A DNA stretch of 64,000 bases from positions 372,001 through 436,000 of the forward strand of contig JACATO010000995.1 of NCBI GenBank assembly GCA_018389105.1, in the 5' to 3' direction. A model generated the notes under the pieces. It was not told the origin of the DNA. It did no database searches and worked only from the letters and a program-made list of their open reading frames with translations. Position numbers and translations under genes: made by a program. Shown here piece after piece: positions 1 to 14,424 of the stretch. This DNA comes from Nautilus pompilius. Lineage: Eukaryota > Mollusca > Cephalopoda > Nautilida > Nautilidae. The first letter of the stretch is position 1, and the number at the start of each line of letters is the position of its first letter.

Positions 1-2620
1 TAAAGGATATGGCACAAAAATCTACCAAAATTACAAGTAACAAGAATAAAATGTCAAGGTTTTTCTTCGTTAGCTATGTAAAGTGAAAACAAAAGCAAAC
101 TACGATATCTACTTACGGAAATATTTCAAGTACAACTGTGAAAAATGGTTTTATTTTTGTTCATCGATTTTCGAGAGAATAAAAACTAATTTTGTTCGAG
201 TTTATGAAAACAATAGAGATTGATAACCGACCATTTTCGCTTTTATGTACTCGTTCCACTTAGTTGAGAAAAGGCAAGGCTACGGTTGATCCTAAATGAA
301 AATCTTGCACGCTTTACTTTTTTCTACGTTCCCAAGTCTCTTGAGCGTATAAAAATCTGAAGTTTATTTCTTGTTAGTCTTTTTCAACTATTAACTCAAT
401 AAAATTCAATATTTACTCATATAAAGTAATTTTTTCTTGTTAGGGTTAGCAGATAGGCATCGCGGTACATATCAGAAAACGTCTGTCATTTTAGGACTAT
501 ACATTGGCCAGAAAGTCATCTTTGATGACTGGCATGAGTAATAAACATGAAGGATGCTAAATGTCATTTAAATGCTAGTAAAGATGATCCTTTGGTTCGG
601 GAACACTTAATGCTACAGAAACTTGTTCTACATATTAATTTTAGTTATGTAGCAATATTTAATAAATAATGATAATTAGTATTTCCTAGTACACTGGAAT
701 CTAACGAAATAAAATGGCATTAGCTAAGGTTTTCGGAACAAAGAAGCCTTCAGTGTTGCTCTTTAATAAAAAAAATAAAGCCTTTGTGCTAAAACTTAAT
801 TTGCAAGTTCTTCACTAAAGCCTTTTCCAGCTAAATTTCTGCCAGATTTTCCTTCCTTAATACGTGCCAGCAGAGGTCCATTGATTATATCGCTTTAATT
901 TCGGCGTTGTAGCAGTTTTTGATTACAGGATGCAAGAACGAACAAGTGCCAATATTGTGTGTGTTTGTGTGTGTGTTTACCATGATTTTCCAAATACATC
1001 CGCTGTCAAACTGTAATTCTCTTCCATGTTTTTTTTCTTTTCCAATAAAGGCCAGATTAGATATAGGGTGCTTTAAACCAAATTTGATGAGGATTAGATT
1101 AAAGAAGAAAACTTTCCTTCTCACCAGGTCCTTAGTAAATGAAATTAAAAGCAGTACAAATGAGAATTTTGTCTTATTACCCAAGTTAGCACAGACATAG
1201 TGTTTAGCATTACCAGGTGGTAAGTAATTTTTCCATTCAGATTAGAACGAACAGACTTTGTATTCTAGAATTTGTTTCTTTTCCCAGTAAACAGAAACAT
1301 TCTGTAATCCACTATAATAGTAAACCGAATTTCATACTTCCTGATTATTATCATTCTAAAATTGTTAATTTTCACTTACGACTATTTAAAATTGATTTTC
1401 ATTCATTCGAGAAACTGAATGACATGTCTGTCTTATTTGGGTTCGTGATAAAACAAGACGATCTTGTTTATTTTTTATTTTTTTTATTTTTTTGTCTTTT
1501 TACAGCAATATATCCTCACAATCAATAAAAGACAAAAAGAAAGCAGCTTCCATGCGCTCAGACGATTTTTGATCCTCCGAGCCTTCGCGATACTCATACC
1601 ATTCCTTTTCTGTTATTGCTAGTTAGTATCCGAACTGTCGTGGCTGAGGGCCCGAGTTAGATCTCCGTTAAGGACCATGACTCAGTTTGGCCAACCTCTC
1701 ATGGCATGGTTTCTTCTTGCTCTCTTTTGTGCCGGTTTGTCTGCGTGAGGTTTTCTCCTTCAGCTTCTCAGGGGGGGGGTTCTAATGGAGACTGGGATTT
1801 TCTAGTAACCATTGTAATCCTTTGGGTCCTGCTGAAACTTGGCATTCGGCTCCCATTTTCTTCTGGCTGGAATCAGAACATTTTTAAAGCTTTGATGTAA
1901 TGAATTATTTGTCTTGTAAACGTAACTATTAAATAGCATTTGCTTGTGTATTTCAAAAAAAAAACGCAGTCAACAATGTTAAGAAATCTGAAAATCTTAT
2001 TGCATAACACCTGGCAAATCCTTATTCATCTAACGTTTATTTTTCTTTGCTTAAGTATATTTGATACCTTTAATGGAAAAGGGAAAGGTCTGAATGAAGG
2101 CAGTGGCCATTTTTAAAACTTCTTTTCCCTGAAACAAGGGAGGCCGCTTTTAAGACGAGAACGATACATTCTTGGTGATGTGTTATGTAAAGGAAGTCAA
2201 CCTTCCCATTACTGCAAGATTAATTCTCTCATTTACTGTATGACAAACTATTTCTTTTATTATCTTCAAGGTCAGTCCTTATATAAAAAAAAACAACACA
2301 ACATCTTAAACGGGACCTTGTTTTTGTTATTCTGAAAGTTTGATTTGTTGTCGGATCATAACTAGAGGTGGAATTGAATTCAAATTCAGATGACTACCAA
2401 AATTTGAAATCCAGTTTTAATTAAAGCTGACCTACTGCACAGCAGACTTTGTTTGCATCACTCTTATTTGCCGAAACACATCGCTCGTGCGTGTCTTCTA
2501 TCTATGTCTCTTCGTGTTCGTGTGCGTAATAAGGTATCTTATCAGAATCTAATACCTACTGACAGTGATTCCTAATAAATCTTAAACAACTTAAACAACA
2601 CAATTTTTTCTTCTTCTTTA
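1..2620. other. AT-rich non-coding stretch, nothing recognised
   Basis: All six frames are broken at short intervals and the short open frames are low-complexity (runs of F, K, I and L typical of AT-rich noise). I saw no splice-flanked coding block, transposase motif or tRNA-like promoter boxes. A G-run sits near 1773 and A-runs near 1960 and 2290. It is probably intergenic DNA or intron. Confidence 0.5.
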
Positions 2621-2626
2621 GTTGGA

Positions 2627-2844
2627 AACCTTTTTTACCTCTCTGTATACCACCTGGATACGTTTGCACCTGCTATCCTCCAAATTTGTATTAGTCAGCA
2701 CAGGCTGAGCCGTAGGGGCAGATGTACCCCAGGCGGTATACAGAGAGGTAAAAAAGGTTGCTGCACAGGCTGAGCTGTAGGAGCAGATGTACCCCAGGTG
2801 GTATACAGAGAGATAAAAAAGGTTGCTGCACAGGCTGAGCGAAA
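2627..2844. repeat. Inverted repeat followed by 65-bp tandem repeat
   Basis: A 31-base segment at 2627-2657 is present as its reverse complement at 2729-2759 and again at 2794-2824, each with one mismatch. The two right-hand copies belong to a tandem array: the motif caggctgagc starts at 2701, 2766 and 2831, giving a 65-bp period with two full units and a partial third. The arms would form a hairpin with a loop of about 70 bases. No coding role is likely; the open frame across it on the minus strand is just the repeat translated. Confidence 0.85.
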
Positions 2845-3099
2845 GTGGCTGTGGAACACAGTACCTTCCTCGTTAACATAACTCTTTGTAACGACAAATC
2901 TGTGGATCGTTTCAACCCCACATGTGTTACATGAGTATGTTGACTAAATACATATCCAGTTCAACACGATTACTAACCGGTGCTTCTAAGTTGGATTAGG
3001 TGAACTAAGTAGGATAAAAACTGATGCGGTACAAAAAAACAACAACAACAAGATACAAACTAGAGAATGTTTCAAACTGCGCCCCTGTTCATGTCTAAC

Positions 3100-4700
3100 T
3101 AGATGTAATAGCGCCGTGAGAGCGGGAGCACGAGCCACTTATAAGCAGTAGAGGAGAAAGGAAACTTGGTCAGAAGGTATTGCGTGCATTCGCTTGGCTG
3201 TTCTTTTCCCTAAAGATTTAGTTTCCATTTGACGATTTTTGGAATCATTTCTGTTGTCGGTAATCCGTCTAAACAAAAACTAATCAGCAATTATTTCGGT
3301 GCTTTCATGCCTATAATTTCCCTCTTTCTGTTTTTTTACTGGCGGCCTGGACATAGTGAGAAACACTTTAGAACTAAGCAGGATCTGCGCCTTGATAAAA
3401 GCTGGTTTCTCTTTCTTCAGAAAGATCTTACACTGACTCGTCTCCTCAAGCCTGTTCACAGGGTATTTGGTATCATCCGGGCACTCGAGAACATCATCTT
3501 CATCCATCACGTGACGGAGACGCTTTTGTTTCCAATCTCGCGTGGACGGCGCGACATGTAAGGGTTCTGCTTTTATGGACACGATGGATCAGTCAAAGAG
3601 AAGGATCTCGTCCCGCCGCCAGATCCCCGGGGAGGAGGAGAGTGGGCAGAGAATAGAGAAGGCGTATTCTCTCTCTCTCTCTCTCTGTCCTCACGTAATC
3701 TTAAAGGCGGCATTGGGGAAATCAGACACGTAAAGTATTCTCGGAATTATGGCTTCTCAAACGGATAGATGCGTGCGACTCGCATAATTGTGCTGAAACC
3801 TGAAGACCGAGACCAGCTTATTGGATTACGGTTTCCGATTTGTTGCGCGCGATCTTCTTACCATCTCTCTGTCTACTGTTTTCAGCTTAAGTTTCCCGAC
3901 CCCATTAACGGGAATTAGGGTCTAAATGTATCACTTAACAACGATCGTACAAATGTGAGGGACTCAACGAGAGTTATTACATTAAACATCAAAATTCCTA
4001 AGCAGGTTATTAATCGGAAGGCTTGGGGGCGGAGTTTCCCAGATTTCCTAGCCTTTAGTTAGATCTACTAGCCAACAGTTTCTGCAAAGCCTCATTTACA
4101 TATGCAGATCAGATTCTTGCTTCTAATAGTTAGGACAAATTTAATGGCGTCTGACTGGTTACTTAACAAGAATAATCGCTGGACAAATATAGATTTCTAC
4201 TTTTACTGACAGCTGCAGAGAACCAAATGATCATATCCGTCTCGTACTCGCCTGGCATATAATTTAAATAATAAAAGGACGTAATTTAGCCCACTCGACA
4301 CGAACCTCATTCTACAGTTGCTGCACAAAACAGGCGATTCTACGTCCTCGCTTCCAGGGAAACGATAGGTGCAGCAGTCCGGGGAAATGGTGGGATCATC
4401 TTTGTTTGGCGGGTTTGTCCCGACTTCACCTTTCCCAAGCTGCCACCACTGGGGCCCCTGACTTGCCCTCTCGCGCCGGTTTAGGGAAACTCCTTTTTAT
4501 TTCCTCTGGGTAGAGTAAAGAGGCCCAACTCGAGGACTTTTTGCTGTCAGTCTTCGCCGACATTTTGTCATATAATACCAGAAGTTGGCCGGGACGGGCC
4601 GAGCGGACCGAGGTATTAGCGCTTGACCACTGCCTCTCGTACAGTGATTCCCGTGACCAGGATAATATGTATTTGAAAGTCTCGCTAGGGCAGGGTCTCT
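3100..4700. promoter_or_regulatory. CpG-richer block, possible promoter region
   Basis: Against the AT-rich surroundings this stretch is visibly richer in CG dinucleotides, for example around 3110-3130, 3540-3560, 3610-3640, 4380-4480 and 4585-4615. A TATA-like ttataag occurs near 3139. Such blocks in invertebrate genomes often mark unmethylated promoters or first exons. No + strand exon with a convincing donor was found, so a link to the TIR gene about 33 kb downstream is speculation. It could equally serve a leftward gene (see the minus-strand candidate exon at 3432-3507). Confidence 0.3.
3432..3507 (-). CDS. Tentative first coding exon of a leftward gene (unrecognised)
   Basis: On the minus strand an ATG at 3507-3505, with G at -3 and +4, opens a frame rich in acidic residues (MDEDDVLECPDDTK...) for 25 codons. 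It meets a plausible donor (t|gtaaga, GT at 3431-3430), ending in phase 1. The reading is more protein-like than the hydrophobic + strand frame across the same bases, and it lies in the CpG-richer block. Upstream in the same frame there is no ATG before a stop, and a short upstream ORF starts at a nearer-cap ATG. No matching downstream exon was found between 1 and 3280. Product unknown; chance is quite possible. Confidence 0.22.
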
Positions 4701-4739
4701 CTATCTCTCTCTAGATGACTATATATATATATATAATCT

Positions 4740-7690
4740 TTATTAGATGATGAAGGGGATTTTCAGCTAAGCGCAGACATCGCGGCTAAATGACAAGAAA
4801 TGAAGGGTTAGCATAATATACTGCACTTTTCAAATTATTTATACCTATTTGATAGGAAAAACTTTAATTTATAGTACACGTTTTTATTCGAAATTATTGA
4901 GAACGATCGAAAAATCCCGTCTGTAGCAAGAATATTTGTATAACAGTCTTTACTCTCGGTTTTTAAGTTTTATCATGATGCTGATAATTGCACACAGAAA
5001 CGGACCGACCATGGGTATTTTACCTTCAGTTTTGTTTGGAATGTGCTTATTAGTTCCAGCCTGGCTGGATTAACCCATGGAGGCTCAGTTTACGGGGAAT
5101 TGCTTGTGCTTTTATGGGATGCGGTTAGATTGTACTTTCTTAGTTACATAACAATACACAGAATTTCTTTACATTATTTTGGAATTTTACTGTAAAAAAA
5201 AATAGATTTTTATGACTTTGTTTCATACTAGTTGAATTGTGTTTGTTTGTTTTCCTATCTGATCTAATTGGCCAAAAAAGTGTTTTTAAAATCATTAATC
5301 TTTTATATGAAAATAATATGTTGTATAAGAAAACAGAGGGGAGGGAAAGAATGCAGAAAATTATACCTTACAAAAACACCACAAGTTATTATTAACCAGT
5401 CTACTCAGGTGTTTTCCCGCACAGCACAGTTATATGTATGCAGTCTGTCTGACTGACCTACGGCACATGCTAAGAAGGTTTCCAACCAAACAGCGCAACT
5501 TTGATGTCCTGTTTTTTGATTTCCAAATTCTTTCCCTTTTGTTATCTAATCACTGTGTTGCTGTCATGAGAACTAAAACAGCAAGAAGACTTACATGGAA
5601 ACACTTTGGTTGGGCTCGCACATCTTTTGAGTGGAAAGCTGGTGGATCTGTTTTCTCTAGGAATTGGAGACAGCTTGGAGGTGCGGCTGCTGTTGAACCA
5701 TCCTGAACACTAATAATTAGATTGAGGTGTGCACCTTGCGCTGTCTAAATTGGAGTATTCACACATAGCAACCATAGAAGATAAGCAACAGATTAAATGA
5801 AACCAAAATAATTGACCTTGACCAAGCTCCTCACAGTTGAGGAATCCGGTTCAGACAACAACTGGCACACATTCTTTAATAGTGGATGCAAACTCTGTAC
5901 AGGTTAACATCTTAACATACAAATAATACCACTCCTGAGGGCAGGGAACAGCTGATGTTAAAGGTGAGTTAGGGGCACCAATTAAACTCAGAATAGATTG
6001 AGTAGTGAAAACCCTTTTTATTGTTTTGTCTTTTTATTTACTGCTGTGATCCACTCGATTACTATTCATATGGTATTCTATTGTTCCTGTTTGACCTTAC
6101 CATGACAGTTTAGTGCAATAAATCTTCCTGGTAATATTCTCTTGAAATAACAAATTAAAAACATTAATTTACTTTTTGAATAAAGACAAGGAAGGTATTG
6201 TGAAGATATTTTAAATTTAGAAAATTAGTTCCAAGGTTTTGTTTTATTTTATTGATTAAAAAATAAAGAAATATCAACAGTAAATACAACTCTGCAGACC
6301 ATGTCTTCATTTTGAAATAAGGAAGTGCAGTAGAATGTAGTTAGCACAGTGCTTGCTACAGAATTAAAATAGAATTCCAGTGGACATTACAAGGAATTTA
6401 TAAAGTCTTTGGGGTGTCTAATGACAATTTAAACACAAAACATGGAAAATTGTATTATAAAACCAAGACTGTCATTAAACCAATTTGGTGGTGAATGAGA
6501 ATGTTATCTACATCATGTGGTCTGCTGCTGAAATGTAATCTATAGCTGCAGTGAAACAGAGATTTAAGGTACAAGAATCTATAAGAAAAGAATCTGGTAT
6601 TAGACCGGGCAACAGCCAAAAGACTACCTCAAATGTTGAAGAACTTGTTCGAGAAGTTTCCAGAAATCTCTTCCACATGCCTTACAAGAACTGAACATCA
6701 ACAAATCATAGAGTTTTGAAAACGAGCCATCATTTTTGGTAGATTTTCCTTTGGGTAAAATGATACAGAGAAGGGAAGGCTGATTTTCTATGGCAAAAAA
6801 AAAAAAATGCATTTTGAGAATCTAAAGATTTATATTTTGATTGGTTAGATAAGATTACCAACACCATTTCCACTAATCACTTTTTTTTTTTTTGATCATT
6901 GCATCGTCATGACTGAAGCTAGTCTTGTCCCTGCAGAGATTTTGGTTATCAACTAGAATAATTAAAAAACAAATGTTTTTAGGTCCTTTTTGGGAAACTT
7001 GCTGACAAATATTTCAGGAGCTGTTGTTATGTCGGTAAACAGAGCCTTCACTGTATCAGCAGCAGAAGTAACTTGGTCAAATATATATGCAGGCACCATG
7101 TTAATCTTATTAGCTTTCCTTTTTATTTCTAATGCCACCAGTCAATTATGGCTTTATGTTTCATTGAACCTTGTCTTTAGGACAAAAGCAAACAACAACA
7201 ATACCTTTGATCCCAAACTCTTTTGTTCCCTTTTAACATTATCAGAATTTTGAGGATGTCATAACAGCTAGATGTGAATGAATGCCATGTTATGTTACAA
7301 AACTCTTTACCATAATAACTTACAAAAAAAAAAAGTGATCTTGTCAGTGAGTTACATATCTGATTATGGTTGGCTAGTTCATATACTGATCTTTGCTGTT
7401 TATGGTATTGTGCATCAAATAATTTATGTACTTGCAGAAGGATTGTAATCACTGTACACCAGAGTCCTCAAATTTCTGCTCTTATAACTGCATGAAAAAA
7501 GGGGTTTTGTTTGCCAAATATGTATCGACCAAAAACAATCTGTTATCAGCTGTTAGAGTATATAATTAAAGTCCTCAAAATTGAGTTTTTTAGGGATTTT
7601 ACAAACCTTTCAAGTCTTGTGTCCTCAGCTTTAATCAGGGTACTAGAGGTCCCAGTTTAGTCACTTAATTAAGCATCAAATAGTTTTTGT
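4740..7690. other. Non-coding stretch, nothing recognised
   Basis: AT-rich sequence with a short (AT)n run near 4721-4734 and poly-A or poly-T runs near 6795 and 6880. Open frames of 60-90 codons near 5434-5706 and 6990-7253 have no flanking splice signals or recognisable motifs. The last few hundred bases may be the decayed 5' part of the hAT relic that follows. Confidence 0.45.
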
Positions 7691-7719
7691 CTTGACAGTG
7701 AATCTGATATTTGGAATTT

Positions 7720-8810
7720 AGAACACTTGAAACCAAACCTTCTCTACAAGTTTTGTTTGGTTTTGTTCCTTATCAACTACAAGAGCAGAATTGGAACACA
7801 TTTGCAAACCCCAAAACACAAACTTCATGCGAAGCTGCAGGAAAATGGTATTGAAAATAAGAACAATATTTGTCTTTCACACCACAGTTTATCTTCCAAA
7901 CAAACAGCAGAGGATTGCCAATGCATTGGTTTTGGCAAATATTCCAATTGATAAGTTTGGTCAAACTAGCTTCACAAGTTTCCTTCAGTTATACATCCAG
8001 TTGCTCTTTGCTTGAATATGGTTCACAGTGGTGTTAATTTTAAGTGAACAAACTTTTAAGATCTTCTATGCCCTCCAGGGCAAGTGGAGAGCCATTCGTG
8101 TAATTTTACCTGGAGTTTTGGATGAAGAAACCAGAAACTGTATGTAGTAGATTTGTACATTAACAACCCTGCCCTACTGAAGATACATAGGCAAAATGAA
8201 ATGACAGAAATGAACCTTGTCTAACTGATGGTGAGAACTACATAATGAAATATTGTGCATCCCTTGAGAACTCCTATCCAAATCTCCATTGTACCTGTCT
8301 TGCACATGGTCTGGTGTGGGTAGCTGAGCTAGCTGGTTGACAACTTTAATGAAGCAGACCTTTTTGAAATGCAGCCGCTGAAAGTGTCATTGCAGAAACC
8401 AATCTTACACCCCCCCCAGAGCTAGTCCTCACAAAATGGTCTACATAGCTGAATGCTTGCTTTTACTTAAAAAAAAACTTTGAGAATTTCAAGACATTTT
8501 GTTTGAATCATTGAACTGGAATTCCTAGTGACTGTAGATGTTCTGTAGATCTGGAGATGCGAAACAGTGCCACAGAACCTTGCCCTCCATTACAGGAAAT
8601 TTCAAAAGTTTGACAATTGTCATTGAAATGTTGGATGGCCGCATGTCTTTCATGGAATCACTGAGTGTTGTAGCTGAAATTTGTGATGTTATCAAGACAG
8701 AACCATCTAACTCAAAACTGAATGATGTTTTAAATAAAATTCCTTATTGCCATGTTTTGAGAAATATCCATAAATGTTAGAAGGAAACTTTGCCAATATG
8801 TTTCTAGCTT
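7720..8810 (+). pseudogene. Decayed CGGBP1-like hAT transposase
   Basis: Conceptual translation, switching frames at many indels, gives landmarks of the hAT-related family often annotated as CGG triplet repeat-binding protein 1-like in invertebrates. Near 7785 there is the end of the N-terminal BED-like zinc finger (RIGTHLQTPKHKLHAKLQEN), with its conserved H...KH spacing. Near 7925 comes the following helical block (LVLANIPIDKFGQ). Near 8275-8340 lies the core segment (YPNLHCTCLAHGL) with CLAHGL conserved, and near 8430 remains of the LTRW block. The C-terminal part, about 8600-8780, is open for 80 codons but in a shifted frame. Many stops and frameshifts make it non-functional. Such proteins normally bind element ends and catalyse cut-and-paste transposition. 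Terminal repeats and target duplications were not found, so the outer borders are approximate. Identification rests on remembered family motifs, not on a search. Confidence 0.7.
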
Positions 8811-8814
8811 TTGT

Positions 8815-12480
<3,666 letters not shown>

Positions 12481-12499
12481 TACTGGGACTTCCCCTAAC

Positions 12500-14420
12500 A
12501 ATTTTTGCCAAGGGATCTTGATGCTTTTGTTGTGCCATTGTACATTGTAGATAACATAGCTGATGATTTGATTGTTCATGGCTATGGAATTTAGGAACAT
12601 GACAAAAATGTGTTTGCAATGCTGGAATTCTCGGGGAATGTGGTTTAACTATTAAAGAGAGCAAGTGTAAGTGTAGACTTTCAAAACTAGCATTCTTTGG
12701 ACAGGACTTTAGTAAATGTAGAATTGTTCCTAGTGAAGTAAAGGTAGCAGAATTCCAGAATGCAAAATTCTTAGACTGCCAAATAGGTCAGATAATTTTT
12801 AGGTTTTAGAACAGTTTTTTGTTAAATTCCTACCTGATTCTGCACAAATAGCAGAAACTATAAGGAGACTTATTTGAATTAACTAATAGTTTGTGGGGAG
12901 AAGCTCAACAGAAATCATTTCAAAAGTTTAAAGAATTCATATCCATGGTTTAAACACTTATTACAGAGATGAGCAAAAAACAAAAGCTTGCACTGAATCA
13001 GGAGGTCCCAAATTGCAGTGTTTTTAACACCATTTTGAGATGGTCTTGTGGAGAGTAATTTCCTATACATTTATAAATCTATTATGTAGAGAAGTTTTAT
13101 TCACACACTGAAAAAGAAGCACCAGCATTTTGAAAATTCTAGTTGGAAACTAGCCACAAATCTCTCAAGTGTATTTATAGCAAGTCATCATCTATCTGCA
13201 TTGAGTGATAGGTGCTCAGTTTGCAAAGAAATGATTATAAGGTAATGTATCAGCTGGGAAAGATAACTAATGTTGATGTACCCAAAGGACACAAGCAGAG
13301 AAGAGATAGACTTTATGTGAGTTAGTGCCCAAGAAAATTATGCTTGTATGTTTAACATCATAACAAGTAAAAATGACATCAGAGAAGGATCAAGAACTCA
13401 AAGCATAAAGCATTATAACCAAACTGGAGATTGGTCTAAGTATAAAATGCCATGAAATTTGTGTGAAAAATAAACTGTGTACTAGGTCAAGTTGTGATGT
13501 GTAGAATGAGGATTGTCATTTCACAGAGCCTCAGTGATGAGAGAATTGTGTCCAAAAATTAATGCAGAAAATCAAACCGCTTTCTCGACTCTGGCAGAAT
13601 TTAGTTTTTGGTATCATAGGATCATTACCCACACAAGAAAATTTCCATATAACTGTGGATTATTGCAACTATTTTTTAAAAGTAGAAATTGTGATCATTT
13701 ACAACACAAAAGTGATAGATGTATTCATTATCTTCAGATACGAATATCCATTTATTCTCTAAACTGACAGTGCACTTCAGATTATGCCTGGAGAGTTTGG
13801 AAAGTTCTTATTTGTCCATGGAATTGAATGCAAGACATCTCTGCCTTTTTGTTGGCCATAAGCCAATGGTAAAGTAGAACAGGACACTTCTCAGAATCCT
13901 CAAAGTGGATACAGGTGGAAAGATGTGCACAAATTCTTACAGACATACAGAGAACAACCCCCAGCATTTTTCATGCTTGATAGCAAGTTTAAAATCTAGC
14001 TGACAGACTTGAGATGCAATAGAAGCATCACTTTTGAAAATGTTAAAGATTGTGATTGGAGTAATAAATTAGCAGGCCTTCTGTACACTGAAAATAGACA
14101 CAGTGCAGCGACCAATCAGTGGTTCCTCCAGATAAAGTTCATCTGAAAATGCCAAGACATCTTAGAAACTAGCAGCCAGTTTTGAAAGTGTGGCTTAGTG
14201 ATGGTGTTGTATTTATGAGGAACAAATAATTTGTGAAACCTTATACTCCTGAAGAATCATAGATGGAAGCTCAGAAATCCAATGACAAAGACATTCTGAA
14301 TATAGACACTTTGCAATTAACAAACACTATCAAAATCTTCAGTGTAGCAGATATAAATATTAAAGTGAGACTTCAGTAGACAGCAGAAATTCCTGAGATA
14401 CCAAGATTGTGTTAGATAAG
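12500..14420 (+). pseudogene. Decayed Ty3/gypsy retrotransposon pol (RT, RNase H, integrase)
   Basis: Reading through frameshifts on the + strand gives pol domains in the right order. The reverse transcriptase core appears near 12550 (NIADDLIVHG, the xxDD active-site box), followed by LTIKESKCK and FFGQDFSKC...IVPSEVKV at about 12640-12760. RNase H-side remains include the region matching YSQTEKEA near 13100. An integrase zinc-finger linker block (RIVISQSL) lies near 13510. The integrase core is clear: VDYCNYFLKVEI near 13660, the TD box (TDSALQIMPGEFGKFL) near 13770, WP-ANGKVEQ near 13855 and the tail block (WKDVHKFLQTYREQPPAF) near 13915. Stops replace conserved residues (for example WP*ANG) and frames change repeatedly, so it is dead. 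It most resembles gypsy elements annotated K02A2.6-like in invertebrates. LTRs were not identified; a purine tract followed by TG near 16057-16070 is the only hint of a 3' border. Confidence 0.85.
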
Positions 14421-14424
14421 TAAA

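Noticed and set aside
2691..2921. Minus-strand ORF with repeated LSL-C motifs
   Set aside because: It is the 65-bp tandem repeat translated; the repeated peptide reflects the DNA repeat.
3229..3561. 110-codon + strand ORF in the CpG-richer block
   Set aside because: It is hydrophobic and lacks motifs; the opposite strand gives a more protein-like reading with a donor site.
5955..5975. Donor-like aaag|gtgagt near 5963
   Set aside because: All three frames upstream contain stops close to the site, so no coding exon fits.
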